From: Bacteroidota bacterium
GTDB taxonomy: Bacteria; Bacteroidota; Bacteroidia; Chitinophagales; Chitinophagaceae
Length of the DNA stretch: 64,000 nucleotides
NCBI GenBank assembly: GCA_018267585.1
Contig: JAFDYE010000169.1
Span: 1 to 64,000 of the forward strand
Direction: 5' to 3'
Shown piece after piece: positions 44,212 to 54,107 of the stretch. A model generated the notes under the pieces. It saw only the letters and a program-made list of their open reading frames with translations, made no database searches and was not told where the DNA came from. Positions within the stretch are counted from its first letter, which is position 1, and the number at the start of each line of letters is the position of its first letter. The translations under genes were made by a program, and so were the position numbers.

Positions 44212-45197
44212 GACAAGTAAGAGCAGGCATTATAGGGGGAGCGGGTTATGCGGGCGGAGAAATGATCCGGCTGCTGATCAACCACCCCGGCGTGGATATC
44301 CGTTGGATTCACAGCAAGAGCAATGCAGGTAAGAAGGTCTATGAGGTGCATGAAGACCTCCTTGGCGATACCGACCTGAAATTCGATGCGGAATGGCATA
44401 GCGACGTCGACGTCGTATTCCTCTGCCTGGGACACGGCGAGGCGAAAAAATTCCTTGACGAGTCCGGCCCGGCCCTGGACGGCATCCTGATCATCGACCT
44501 GTCGCAGGACTTTCGCCTGCACAGCGGGGGTGAGCGGCCGAAGACGGGCGAACACAGCTTTGTCTACGGTCTCCCCGAGCTCAATCGCGAAGATATCCGC
44601 CAGGCGAACGCCATCGCGAATCCGGGGTGCTTTGCCACGGCCATACAGCTGGGGCTGCTGCCGCTGGCCAAGGCCGGTCTGCTGAACGACGTCTACAGCA
44701 CGGGGATCACCGGCTCTACCGGCGCCGGCCAGTCGCTGTCTTCGACGGGACACTTCTCCTGGAGGGCCAACAATATACAGGCATACAAGACGCTGACGCA
44801 CCAGCACATGAAGGAAGTGGGGCAGTCGCTGCAGCAGCTGCAGGGCGCTGCCGCCGCAGTACATTTTACTCCCTGGAGGGGAGACTTTACCCGCGGGATT
44901 TTCATCTCTTCCCAGCTGCGATGCGAGAAAAGTCCTGAAGAAGTGCTGGCGCTCTATGAAGACTTCTATAAGGGCCATCCCTTCACCATCGTCACCAGCA
45001 AGCCGATCGCGCTCAAGCAGGTGGTCAATACCAATAAATGCCTTATCCAGATAGAACAGGCAGGACGCCAGCTGGTGGTCCATTCGGCTATCGACAATCT
45101 GCTAAAGGGTGCTTCGGGGCAGGCCGTCCAGAATATGAACCTGCTTTTTGGCTTTGAGGAGACAACAGGGCTGCACCTCAAGGCGAACGCATTTTAA
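44208..45197 (+). CDS. argC: N-acyl-gamma-glutamyl-phosphate reductase
   Basis: 329 residues. N-terminal Rossmann motif GIIGGAGYAGGEMIRLL and the catalytic Cys in ANPGCFATAIQLGLLPLA; a conserved GSTGAGQSLS and HQHMKEV follow. It reduces N-acylglutamyl phosphate to the semialdehyde with NADPH. The start overlaps the cupin stop (ATGA). The acyl group is acetyl or succinyl; the neighbouring carbamoyltransferase favours succinyl. Confidence 0.96.
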   Translation: MRQVRAGIIGGAGYAGGEMIRLLINHPGVDIRWIHSKSNAGKKVYEVHEDLLGDTDLKFDAEWHSDVDVVFLCLGHGEAKKFLDESGPALDGILIIDLSQDFRLHSGGERPKTGEHSFVYGLPELNREDIRQANAIANPGCFATAIQLGLLPLAKAGLLNDVYSTGITGSTGAGQSLSSTGHFSWRANNIQAYKTLTHQHMKEVGQSLQQLQGAAAAVHFTPWRGDFTRGIFISSQLRCEKSPEEVLALYEDFYKGHPFTIVTSKPIALKQVVNTNKCLIQIEQAGRQLVVHSAIDNLLKGASGQAVQNMNLLFGFEETTGLHLKANAF

Positions 45198-45243
45198 ACC
45201 GGCCGCGCCGGTTGAGCCGGCATCGGTCATAAAAGAAAGTATC

Positions 45244-46404
45244 ATGAAATTATTCGATGTTTACCCGCTGAACGACATAACCATTGTCAAAGCAAAAGGC
45301 TCCTATGTCTGGGACGGCGACGGACAGCAATACCTCGACCTCTACGGGGGCCACGCCGTCATTTCCATCGGACATACCCATCCGCACTATGTACAGCGGG
45401 TCACCGAGCAGCTCCACAAGGTCGGCTTCTACTCCAACTCCGTCCATATCCCTCTACAGGAAGAGCTGGCTGCCCGGCTGGGAAAGGTCTCGGGCAAGCC
45501 CGACTACCAGCTGTTCATGTGTAACTCGGGCGCCGAAGCCAACGAGAACGCACTGAAGCTCGCTTCCTTCCACAATGGCCGCAAGAAGGTGATCGCCTTC
45601 TCGAAATCCTTTCACGGCCGGACCTCCCTGGCCGTGGCTGTCACGGACAATCCCGCTATTGTTGCTCCCGTCAACCAGACCGACAATGTGATATTCCTGC
45701 CTTTCAACGACGAAGAGGCACTGGAAGAATGCTTTAAGAAGCAGGGCGACGAGATATCCTCCGTCATCGTTGAGGGTATCCAGGGCGTAGGAGGTATCCG
45801 CGAGGCCTCGGCGTCCTTCCTGCAGACGATCAGCCGGCTTTGTCAGCAGCACAACGCCGTGTTCATTGCGGACAGCGTACAGTGCGGATACGGCCGCAGC
45901 GGGAAGTTCTTCTCCCACGACCATGCCGGCGTCGATGCCGATATCTATACCATGGCGAAGGGCATGGGCAATGGCTTCCCGGTAGGAGGGATCATCATCG
46001 CCCCGCATATCAAGCCCAAATACGGGATGCTGGGGACGACCTTCGGTGGCAACCACCTGGCATGCGCCGCTGCCCTGGCCGTGCTGGAAGTCATCGAACA
46101 GGAGAACCTCATCGCCAATGCCGCAGAGACGGGTAATTACCTGATGGCGCAGCTAAAGAAAATAAGACAGCTTCAGAAGGTCAGGGGCAAGGGGCTGATG
46201 ATCGGCTTTGACCTGCCCGAAAACCTGAAAGACCTGCGGAAGAACCTGCTGACCGAACAGCGGATATTCACGGGGGAGGCAAAGCCCAACGTCATCCGGC
46301 TGCTGCCCTCACTGGCTTTGAGGAAGAAGGACGCGGACCAGTTCATGGAGGCTCTGCAGGAAGAGATACAAATGATGGAATCATCAGCAAAGGCAGTTAA
46401 ATAA
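45244..46404 (+). CDS. argD: N-acylornithine aminotransferase
   Basis: 386 residues from ATG 45244; the longer frame from 45148 lies inside argC. Class III aminotransferase with MCNSGAEANENALKLASFHN, the Asp of FIADSVQCGYGRSGKF and the PLP Lys in TMAKGMGNGFPVGGI. It converts N-acylglutamate semialdehyde to N-acylornithine with glutamate as donor. The N-terminus LFDVYPLNDITIVKAKGSYV is the Bacteroidota ArgD form. Confidence 0.95.
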   Translation: MKLFDVYPLNDITIVKAKGSYVWDGDGQQYLDLYGGHAVISIGHTHPHYVQRVTEQLHKVGFYSNSVHIPLQEELAARLGKVSGKPDYQLFMCNSGAEANENALKLASFHNGRKKVIAFSKSFHGRTSLAVAVTDNPAIVAPVNQTDNVIFLPFNDEEALEECFKKQGDEISSVIVEGIQGVGGIREASASFLQTISRLCQQHNAVFIADSVQCGYGRSGKFFSHDHAGVDADIYTMAKGMGNGFPVGGIIIAPHIKPKYGMLGTTFGGNHLACAAALAVLEVIEQENLIANAAETGNYLMAQLKKIRQLQKVRGKGLMIGFDLPENLKDLRKNLLTEQRIFTGEAKPNVIRLLPSLALRKKDADQFMEALQEEIQMMESSAKAVK

Positions 46405-46411
46405 TCATAGC

Positions 46412-47389
46412 ATGAAAAATTTTATTTCCGCTCACGACGTAAAAGACATCGACGGCCTCGTCCGGTCGGCGCTGGCCTACAAAGCAGATCCATTTAAAGA
46501 CCATACGCTGGGCACCAACAAGCGCATCGGCATGCTGTTCCTCAACCCCAGTATGCGCACCCGTCTCTCGACGCAGATCGCGGCGCAGAATCTGGGCGCA
46601 GAGCCCATCGTCTTTAACGTCGACAAGGAAGGCTGGGCGCTCGAGTTCGAGGAAGAGGCCATCATGAGCGGAAATAAGGTCGAGCACGTGAAGGACGCGG
46701 CCCCGATCATGGGCAATTATTTCGACATCCTCTGCATCCGCACCTTCCCTTCCCTGAAGAACAAGGAAGAGGACTACAGCGAACTATATATCAACCAGTT
46801 CATCAAGTATTCGGGGATACCCGTGGTGAGCCTGGAGAGCGGCACCCTGCACCCGCTGCAGAGCCTCACCGATATCATCACGATCAACGAGGTCCTTCGC
46901 GACGGGAAGGCCGGGACCGCCACCGGCCGCAAGCCCAGGATTGTCCTGACATGGGCCCCGCACGTAAAAGCGCTCCCCCAGGCAGTCCCCAACAGCTTTG
47001 CCCAGTGGGTGAACGCCTGGGGCAAGGCGGATTTCATCATCACCCACCCCGAGGACTACGAGCTCGATCCCAAATTCACGGAAGGCGCGACCATCACCCA
47101 CGACCAGGACGCCGCGCTGAAGGACGCCGACTTTATCTACGTCAAGAACTGGAGCACCTACAACGACTACGGCAAGATCTACACCAACGACCCGGAGTGG
47201 ATGATGACCAATGAAAAGCTGAAGCCGACCAACAACGCGAAAGTGATGCACTGTCTTCCGGTGCGCCGCAACGTTGAGCTCAGCGACGAGATCCTCGACG
47301 GCCCCAACAGCGTCGTCACCCAGGAGGCTTCCAACCGGGTATGGGCGGCGCAGGCCGTGCTGGCCGAGCTGTTGCGCAACAAAAAATAA
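46412..47389 (+). CDS. argF': N-acylornithine carbamoyltransferase, probably succinylornithine-type
   Basis: 325 residues. Carbamoyl phosphate loop FLNPSMRTRLSTQ (about 43-55), the substrate motif TWAPHVKALPQAVPNSF and HCLPVRRN. It belongs to the branch acting on N-acylated ornithine, with the insertion around residue 80-95. In Bacteroides fragilis succinylornithine enzyme the position corresponding to residue 90 is Pro; in Xanthomonas acetylornithine enzyme it is Glu. Here it is Val (GNKVEH). Published swap studies, from memory, place Val with the succinyl type. Product: N-acylcitrulline. Confidence 0.92.
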   Translation: MKNFISAHDVKDIDGLVRSALAYKADPFKDHTLGTNKRIGMLFLNPSMRTRLSTQIAAQNLGAEPIVFNVDKEGWALEFEEEAIMSGNKVEHVKDAAPIMGNYFDILCIRTFPSLKNKEEDYSELYINQFIKYSGIPVVSLESGTLHPLQSLTDIITINEVLRDGKAGTATGRKPRIVLTWAPHVKALPQAVPNSFAQWVNAWGKADFIITHPEDYELDPKFTEGATITHDQDAALKDADFIYVKNWSTYNDYGKIYTNDPEWMMTNEKLKPTNNAKVMHCLPVRRNVELSDEILDGPNSVVTQEASNRVWAAQAVLAELLRNKK

Positions 47390-47391
47390 CT

Positions 47392-48174
47392 ATGCAGGTT
47401 TCGATAATAAAAATTGGCGGCAATATCATCGACGACGAGTCAAGGCTCGCCGCCTTTCTCGATACGTTTGCGGCCGTGCCGGGCAAGAAGGTCCTGGTGC
47501 ACGGCGGCGGCAAGCTGGCTACGAAGATCGCGGAAGGACTCGGCGTCCGGCAGCAGATGGTCGACGGGCGGCGCATCACCGACGCCGCGACCTTGAAGAT
47601 CGTGACCATGGTCTATGCCGGGACCATCAACAAGAATATCGTCGCGGGCTTACAGGCCCGTGGTTGCGATGCCATCGGGCTTACAGGCGCCGACGGCAAC
47701 GCGATCCTCTCTCATAAAAGGACACACGCTACGATCGACTATGGCTATGTCGGGGACGTGGACATGGTGAACAGCAGCCTGCTCACCAGTCTTCTGTTGC
47801 TAGACAAGACACTGGTCTTCGCCCCTATCACCCACGACGGGAAAGGGCAGCTCCTGAATACCAATGCGGACACGATCGCACAGGAACTCGCCCGGGGGCT
47901 CAGCGCCAGCTTCGAAGTGAGCCTGGTCTATTCTTTTGAAAAGAGCGGCGTCCTGCTGAATTCCGAAGACGAATCCTCTGTCATCGGCCGCATCCATCCG
48001 GCATACTATGAGGAGCTAAAGGCCAGCGGGGCTATCTTTGCAGGTATGATCCCTAAGTTGGACAACGCCTTCGCCGCATTGCGCAGCGGGGTTGCAAGAG
48101 TGATCATCGGCAAGGCCGAAGAGCTGCCCCGCCTGCTATCCGGTGTTTCAGGAACAACTATAACGCATGCGTAA
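47392..48174 (+). CDS. argB: N-acylglutamate kinase
   Basis: 260 residues from ATG 47392, two bases after the argF' stop; the longer frame lies inside argF'. Amino-acid kinase fold: IIKIGGNIID (phosphate loop), LVHGGGKLA and IGLTGADGNAI. It phosphorylates N-acylglutamate. It ends in an 8-base overlap with argE, implying coupling. The enzyme could accept succinyl- or acetylglutamate. Confidence 0.95.
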   Translation: MQVSIIKIGGNIIDDESRLAAFLDTFAAVPGKKVLVHGGGKLATKIAEGLGVRQQMVDGRRITDAATLKIVTMVYAGTINKNIVAGLQARGCDAIGLTGADGNAILSHKRTHATIDYGYVGDVDMVNSSLLTSLLLLDKTLVFAPITHDGKGQLLNTNADTIAQELARGLSASFEVSLVYSFEKSGVLLNSEDESSVIGRIHPAYYEELKASGAIFAGMIPKLDNAFAALRSGVARVIIGKAEELPRLLSGVSGTTITHA

Positions 48175-49279
48175 AGACAATATCCAGACACTGATCTCCG
48201 ACGCGACCGAACTGTTAAGGCAGCTGATCGCCACTCCTTCATTCAGCAAGGAGGAAGACCAGACGGCGCAGTTACTCGCCGACTGGCTGAGGTCAAGAGA
48301 TATACCCGCCGAACGGCTACAGAACAACGTATATGCCCGCAACAGACATTTCGACGCCGCAAAACCCACCCTGCTGCTCAACTCCCACCACGATACGGTA
48401 AAGCCCAACAAGGCCTATACGGTGGACCCTTTCCAGCCGATAGAAAAGGACGGAAAGCTCTACGGCCTCGGCAGCAACGACGCCGGGGGCTGTCTGGTCT
48501 CGCTGATCGCCACCTTCCTTTACTTCTATGAAGAGGAGGGGCTGTCCCATAACCTGGTGCTGGCCGCCTCTGCAGAGGAAGAGATCTCGGGGCACAACGG
48601 CATCGAGCTGCTGTTACCCGTGCTGGGCAGGATCGACTGGGCCGTAGTAGGCGAGCCGACGAAGATGCAGCTGGCCGTGGCGGAAAAGGGTCTGCTGGTA
48701 CTGGACTGCGTAAGCCAGGGCAAGGCCGGGCACGCGGCGCGCGAAGAGGGCGACAATGCCATCTACAAGGCGCTGGCGGACATCGAATGGTTCCGCAGCT
48801 ACCGCGCGCCAAAGGTCTCCGGTCTTCTGGGTCCCGTAAAGATGAGCGTCACCGTTATTGATACCGACAACCGTGCGCACAACGTCGTTCCTTCCCAGTG
48901 TCATTTTGTAGTGGACGTGAGAGTCAACGAACTCTATACATTCGAGGAGCTGCTGGGGATCATCCGCGAGAACGTCGGTTGCGACGTCACCCCCCGGAGC
49001 CTCCGGATGCGGTCCTCTTCCATTCCGCAGGACCATCCCGTGGTGCTGTCGGGGCTCGACCTGGGCAGGACCTGCTATGGCAGCCCGACCACATCGGACA
49101 AGGCGCTGATGCCCTTCCCCGCGCTAAAGACAGGTCCCGGCGACTCGGCCCGCAGCCACACAGCCGACGAGTTCATATTTACAGAAGAGATCGGAGAAGG
49201 CATAAGGGGCTATATCGACCTGCTGACACCCGTGCTGGTGCAGCCGGCCGCAAAAAAGGTGAAAGAGTATATTGACTAA
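48167..49279 (+). CDS. argE: M20 deacylase of the arg pathway (ArgE-like)
   Basis: 370 residues. M20 metallopeptidase with LLNSHHDTVKPN (first metal His/Asp), GLGSNDAGGCLVS, and the Glu pair in ASAEEEISGHNG. By position and by analogy to Xanthomonas, it probably deacylates N-acylcitrulline to citrulline, so that argG and argH can act. The start overlaps argB by 8 bases. Whether it prefers the acetyl or succinyl group is not shown. Confidence 0.9.
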   Translation: MRKDNIQTLISDATELLRQLIATPSFSKEEDQTAQLLADWLRSRDIPAERLQNNVYARNRHFDAAKPTLLLNSHHDTVKPNKAYTVDPFQPIEKDGKLYGLGSNDAGGCLVSLIATFLYFYEEEGLSHNLVLAASAEEEISGHNGIELLLPVLGRIDWAVVGEPTKMQLAVAEKGLLVLDCVSQGKAGHAAREEGDNAIYKALADIEWFRSYRAPKVSGLLGPVKMSVTVIDTDNRAHNVVPSQCHFVVDVRVNELYTFEELLGIIRENVGCDVTPRSLRMRSSSIPQDHPVVLSGLDLGRTCYGSPTTSDKALMPFPALKTGPGDSARSHTADEFIFTEEIGEGIRGYIDLLTPVLVQPAAKKVKEYID

Positions 49280-49297
49280 AGCATACAACTTACGATT

Positions 49298-50605
49298 ATG
49301 AGCGGTAACAAACTTTGGAGCAAAGAGAACACCAGTACGTCTGCCCTGATCGAGACCTTTACCGTCGGAAGGGACAAGGAGTTCGACGTGCTGCTCGCCG
49401 AATACGACGTGCTGGGCTCGCTGGCGCATACGGAAATGCTGGCGAAGGTTGGACTGCTCGACAAAGAAGACCTGAAGCTTATCCACGAGGGGCTTAATAC
49501 TATCCTCGGCGAGATCAGGGGAGGCCATTTCGCCATCGCCAAAGACATAGAGGATGTGCACTCCCAGATCGAATGGATGCTGACCGAACGCATCGGCGAA
49601 GCCGGCAAGAAGATACACAGCGGACGCAGCCGCAACGACCAGGTCGCCGTGGACATCAAGCTCTATCTCCGCGCCCAGGTGCAGGCGGTAAAGGACGAGG
49701 TGAACGAGCTCTTCGGTCTGCTGATGCAGCTGAGCGAACAATATAAGGACAAGCTCCTTCCCGGCTATACGCACCTCCAGATCGCCATGCCCTCGTCTTT
49801 CGGGCTGTGGTTTGGCGCCTATGCCGAGAGCCTGATCGACGACCTGGAGGTACTGGCGGCGGCCTGGCAGGTCACCAACAAAAACCCGCTGGGCAGCGGG
49901 GCGGGCTACGGCAGCAGCTTCCCGCTCGACCGGGAGATGACGACCCGCCTGCTGCACTTCCGCACGCTCAACTACAACTCCGTCTATGCGCAGATGAGCC
50001 GCGGCAAGACCGAGAAGATCGTCGCCATGGGCCTGGCTTCCGTCGCCGCTACGCTGAGCAAGCTGGCGATGGACTGCTGTCTGTATATCAACCAGAACTT
50101 TGGCTTTATCTCCTTTCCCTCCGAGCTGACCACCGGCAGCAGCATCATGCCGCATAAAAAGAACCCCGACGTGTTCGAGCTCATACGCGCCAAATGCAAC
50201 CGCATACAGTCCACGCCGAACGAGCTGACGCTGCTGACGGGCAACCTTCCCTCCGGCTATCACCGAGATATGCAGCTGACAAAGGAGATCCTCTTCCCTG
50301 CGATAGAGGAGATCAAGGCCTGTCTGCAGATGACCCGGCTGATGCTCTCGAATATCCAGGTCAGGGACGGCATACTGGAAGACGCGAATTACAAATACCT
50401 CTTCAGCGTAGAGGCCGTCAACGACCTCGTCAACAAGGGCGTCCCCTTCCGCGAGGCCTACAAGCAGGTCGGCAACCTGATCGACAAGGGAGAGTTCCAC
50501 TACGACTACAAACAGCTGCACCATACCCACGAAGGAAGCATCGGCAATCTGTCGAATGACCGCATCTCCGCGGAGATGAAGAAAGTGCTGGGGAGATTTG
50601 AATAG
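49298..50605 (+). CDS. argH: Argininosuccinate lyase
   Basis: 435 residues. Fumarase/aspartase superfamily: the signature GSSIMPHKKNPDVFELIRAK (about 281-300), HSGRSRNDQVAVD and THLQIAMPSSFGLWF. It cleaves argininosuccinate to arginine and fumarate. Last gene of the operon; an M20 amidohydrolase gene follows 47 bases later. Variant residues in THLQ (usual THLQRAQP) fit the Bacteroidota form. Confidence 0.96.
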   Translation: MSGNKLWSKENTSTSALIETFTVGRDKEFDVLLAEYDVLGSLAHTEMLAKVGLLDKEDLKLIHEGLNTILGEIRGGHFAIAKDIEDVHSQIEWMLTERIGEAGKKIHSGRSRNDQVAVDIKLYLRAQVQAVKDEVNELFGLLMQLSEQYKDKLLPGYTHLQIAMPSSFGLWFGAYAESLIDDLEVLAAAWQVTNKNPLGSGAGYGSSFPLDREMTTRLLHFRTLNYNSVYAQMSRGKTEKIVAMGLASVAATLSKLAMDCCLYINQNFGFISFPSELTTGSSIMPHKKNPDVFELIRAKCNRIQSTPNELTLLTGNLPSGYHRDMQLTKEILFPAIEEIKACLQMTRLMLSNIQVRDGILEDANYKYLFSVEAVNDLVNKGVPFREAYKQVGNLIDKGEFHYDYKQLHHTHEGSIGNLSNDRISAEMKKVLGRFE

Positions 50606-50652
50606 CCTGCCGGCTTTTTTTATCTATATTGTAGTACCAAAGCTGCTACGAT

Positions 50653-52119
50653 ATGAAATTGACCTTTTCCCCTGCCGTTCTCGTCAGTCTGTTCTGTTCC
50701 GCCGCCCCCGGCCTCTGCCCCGGGACCATATACGCCCAGCCCGGGGACACCACCCTAAAGACCAGGACGATCGGAGATATACAGTCCCGTTATGACGACT
50801 ACAAAAAAATAGCCCTCCAGATCTGGGACTATGCCGAAGTAGGATACAAGGAGGTCAGGAGTTCGGCGCTGCTTCAAAAGACCCTTGCGGACAATGGATT
50901 TACGGTGAAGGCGGGAGTAGCCGACATTCCCACCGCGTTTGTCGCGAGCTATGGCTCGGGCAGCCCCGTCATCGGGATACTTGCCGAGTTCGACGCGCTG
51001 CCGGGGCTGGCGCAGCAGGCCGTCCCGGAAAAGGCAGGCATCGACGGAAAGAATGCCGGACACGGCTGCGGCCACCATCTTTTCGGTACCGCCTCGGTGG
51101 CTGCGGGGATCGAGCTGCGGCGCCTGATAGCAGAGAAAAAGCTCAGCGGCACGATCCGCGTATATGGCTGCCCGGCAGAGGAAGGCGGGTCGGGTAAGGT
51201 CTATATGGTCAGGGCGGGTCTTTTCAGCGACGTGGATGTCGTGATCCACTGGCATCCCGGTTCGGACAATGCGGTGACACTGACGAGCGCGCTGGCGAAC
51301 AAGAGCGCCAAATTCCGGTACCGCGGGCTGGCGGCTCACGCTGCGGCGGCCCCAGACAAAGGCCGGTCGGCGCTGGATGGTGTCGAGGCCATGGACTATA
51401 TGGTCAATATGATGCGGGAGCATATCCCGCAGGAAACGCGCATCCACTATGTTATCACCAACGGCGGGAAGGCCCCCAACGTGGTCCCGGACTTTGCCGA
51501 GGTCTATTATTATGTCCGTCATCCGAAAAAAGAAGAGGTGGTCCGCATCTTTGACTGGGTGGTCAAGGCCGCTGAGGGCGCCGCGCTCGGCACCCAGACC
51601 AGCGTCGACTACGAGATCATCGGGGGAACGCACGACCTGCTTTTGAACGGTACCCTGGCGGAGGACATGCAACAAAATCTCCTGCGGGTAGGCGGCGTGG
51701 CCTATACCCCGGCCGAGGTCCAGTTCGGACGCAGGATACAGGCTACGTTCACTTATGCTGTTCCCGAGGTCAGAACTGCGGGCATGGTGCAACCGCTCAA
51801 GGCAGAACAGGACGCAGGCGGCGGATCGACTGACGTGGGAGATGTCAGCTATGCCGTGCCTACTGTCGGGCTCCGCGCTGCTACCTGGGTGCCGGGGACG
51901 CCGGCGCATAGCTGGCAGGCTACCGCCTGCGGCGGGACGGATATCGGGATCAAGGGAATGATGGTCGCCGCCAAGACGATGGCGCTGACGGCCATTGACC
52001 TGTACACAGACGCCGGACTCGTGGCCCGCGCAAAAGAAGAGTTCCGAAAGGCCAGGGGCGACTATCAGTACAAAGCGCTGCTCGGTGACCGCAAGCCCGC
52101 GCTCAACTATAGAGACTAA
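50653..52119 (+). CDS. Exported M20D amidohydrolase (AbgB-like)
   Basis: 488 residues. An N-terminal signal peptide to about residue 29 (TIYAQ) makes it periplasmic or outer-membrane directed. M20D features: GILAEFDALPGLAQQ, GHGCGHHLFGTASVAAG (metal site), CPAEEGGSGKVYMV and HSWQATACGG. It resembles p-aminobenzoyl-glutamate hydrolase AbgB and related aminoacyl-amide hydrolases. It could be read through from argH, but its export makes a part in arginine synthesis unlikely. Confidence 0.9.
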   Translation: MKLTFSPAVLVSLFCSAAPGLCPGTIYAQPGDTTLKTRTIGDIQSRYDDYKKIALQIWDYAEVGYKEVRSSALLQKTLADNGFTVKAGVADIPTAFVASYGSGSPVIGILAEFDALPGLAQQAVPEKAGIDGKNAGHGCGHHLFGTASVAAGIELRRLIAEKKLSGTIRVYGCPAEEGGSGKVYMVRAGLFSDVDVVIHWHPGSDNAVTLTSALANKSAKFRYRGLAAHAAAAPDKGRSALDGVEAMDYMVNMMREHIPQETRIHYVITNGGKAPNVVPDFAEVYYYVRHPKKEEVVRIFDWVVKAAEGAALGTQTSVDYEIIGGTHDLLLNGTLAEDMQQNLLRVGGVAYTPAEVQFGRRIQATFTYAVPEVRTAGMVQPLKAEQDAGGGSTDVGDVSYAVPTVGLRAATWVPGTPAHSWQATACGGTDIGIKGMMVAAKTMALTAIDLYTDAGLVARAKEEFRKARGDYQYKALLGDRKPALNYRD

Positions 52120-52133
52120 AACCATACCTGCCT

Positions 52134-52327
52134 ATGCCCATCCAACCACATGCGCCCGCCCTTGAAAAAGAGTTCGAGATCGAACGGGTGATACTGTTCA
52201 GCGGCGCTGTCTTTGCGATCGCCATCCGGGTATGGAGTCCCGGGTAGGATACAGCTGTCTGCTGATGCCCTTTCTGCTGATCACGGCCAAACGACTGGTG
52301 AAGAAATATCAGCCCTTGGGGCATTAA
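52134..52327 (+). pseudogene. Small membrane protein gene with one frameshift
   Basis: ATG 52134 opens a frame (LEKEFEIERVILFSGAVFAI) that stops at TAG 52245. In the +1 frame the chain continues GYSCLLMPFLLITAKRLVKK and ends QPLGH-stop at 52325. One added base in CCCGGG near 52239-52244 would join them into about 64 residues with two membrane helices. It starts 14 bases after the amidohydrolase stop. True decay or a sequencing indel are both possible. Confidence 0.5.
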
Positions 52328-52435
52328 CATAAAATCTACATTAAATCCCACCAAAAGTAACACGCTATTAGCCGAAACTGTCTGAACTTCGGGCAGCGGG
52401 ATGTGACCCCGCGATAATCCGATAAATTCAGACAT

Positions 52436-54079
52436 ATGGAGCCAAATCCTTTAGCGGGCCATCCGCCCCCGCCCTCCCTGCTCATCAATACTCCTGCCGT
52501 CGTCACCGCCTACTATACCGGAGTCCCCGACCCTACAGTCGCCGACCAGCGTATAAGCTTTGGCACTTCGGGACACCGCGGGTCTTCGCTGACCAACTCC
52601 TTTAACGAATCGCATATCCTCGCGATCACGAAGGCTATCTGCCTTTACCGGCGACAGAACGGAATCGACGGTCCTCTTTTCATCGGGATGGACACACACG
52701 CACTGTCGACACCGGCTCAGGCTACGGCCCTCGAAGTGCTGGCGGCCAACGGCGTCGAAGTCATGATCGCCACGGGCACCGAGTACACTCCCACCCCGGC
52801 GGTCTCCCTGGCCATTTTGCAATACAACAAGGGTCGGTCAGATGGTCTGGCTGACGGCATCATCATCACGCCTTCCCATAACCCGCCCGGCGATGGCGGG
52901 TTTAAATACAACCCGCCGAACGGCGGCCCGGCGGAGCCTGTCATCACCAAATGGATCGAGAATACCGCCAACGGCATCCTCGAGCGAGGCGAGGCGGTTG
53001 ATCGCTGGACTCTTCAGAAGGCGCTGCGCGCTGCCACCACACACCCCTACGACTACCTGGGCGCGTACATCGGTGACCTGGGCAATGTACTGGATATGGA
53101 CGCGATCCGTGGCGCAGAGATCCGTCTGGCGGTAGACCCGCTTGGCGGAGCAGGCGTGCATTACTGGGGGCCTATTGCAGAAAAGTATGGCCTGAAGAAC
53201 CTCACCGTCCTCAATACCACCGTGGACCCCACTTTCCGGTTCATGACCGTGGACCACGACGGCAGGATCAGGATGGACCCCTCTTCGCCCTTTGCCATGA
53301 AGAGCCTTATCGACCGGAGGGAGCAATACGATATAGCCTTCGCCTGCGACACCGACCACGACCGGCACGGCATCGTCACCCGTGGCGCTGGGCTGCTGCC
53401 TCCCAATCACTATCTCTGCGTATGTATCGACTATCTCTTCCGGCACCGGCCGGGCTGGGGAGACAAGGCGGCCGTCGGGAAGACCCTCGTCAGCAGCCAG
53501 TTGATCGACCGCGTGTCGAACCACATCGGGCGCAAGCTCTACGAAGTGCCGGTTGGCTTCAAATGGTTTGTCGACGGACTGCTCGACGGCAGTCTCGGGT
53601 TCGTAGGAGAGGAAAGCGCCGGTGCGGCATTCCTGCGTCGTGACGGCAAAGTATGGACGACAGACAAGGATGGATTTATCCCTGCCCTCCTTTCGGCCGA
53701 GATCATGGCGACTACCGGCCGGGATCCCGGTGAGATCTATTCGCAACTGACGCAGCAGCTGGGCGAGCCCGTCTACGACCGCATCGACGCGGCTGCAAGC
53801 CCTGAACAGAAGAAGCAGCTGTCCGCGCTCTCGCCGGAACAGATCAGCCAGAAAGAGCTGGCGGGCGAGCCGATAAAAGCCATGCTCACCACCGCGCCGG
53901 GGAATGGCGCGGCGATCGGCGGGCTGAAGATCACCACTGACAACGGATGGTTTGCCGCGAGGCCTTCCGGCACCGAAAACATCTACAAGATATACGCGGA
54001 AAGTTTTCATGGCAAAGACCATCTCGGGCGAATTCTGGCAGAGGCACAGACGATAGTCGACAAAGCGATCGGAAAATAA
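52436..54079 (+). CDS. pgm: Phosphoglucomutase (alpha-D-glucose type)
   Basis: 547 residues, the usual length for Pgm. Motifs of the phosphohexomutase family: FGTSGHRGSS near residue 42, the phosphoserine/metal block ITPSHNPPGDGGFKYNPPNG, the metal loop DTDHDRHG, and EESAGAAFLRRDG with the C-terminal phosphate site RPSGTENIYKI. It interconverts glucose 1-phosphate and 6-phosphate. The glgP gene follows 28 bases later, coupling glycogen breakdown to central metabolism. Confidence 0.96.
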   Translation: MEPNPLAGHPPPPSLLINTPAVVTAYYTGVPDPTVADQRISFGTSGHRGSSLTNSFNESHILAITKAICLYRRQNGIDGPLFIGMDTHALSTPAQATALEVLAANGVEVMIATGTEYTPTPAVSLAILQYNKGRSDGLADGIIITPSHNPPGDGGFKYNPPNGGPAEPVITKWIENTANGILERGEAVDRWTLQKALRAATTHPYDYLGAYIGDLGNVLDMDAIRGAEIRLAVDPLGGAGVHYWGPIAEKYGLKNLTVLNTTVDPTFRFMTVDHDGRIRMDPSSPFAMKSLIDRREQYDIAFACDTDHDRHGIVTRGAGLLPPNHYLCVCIDYLFRHRPGWGDKAAVGKTLVSSQLIDRVSNHIGRKLYEVPVGFKWFVDGLLDGSLGFVGEESAGAAFLRRDGKVWTTDKDGFIPALLSAEIMATTGRDPGEIYSQLTQQLGEPVYDRIDAAASPEQKKQLSALSPEQISQKELAGEPIKAMLTTAPGNGAAIGGLKITTDNGWFAARPSGTENIYKIYAESFHGKDHLGRILAEAQTIVDKAIGK

Positions 54080-54107
54080 AATTCATTCTGTAAAAAAAAT
54101 ACCGGTT

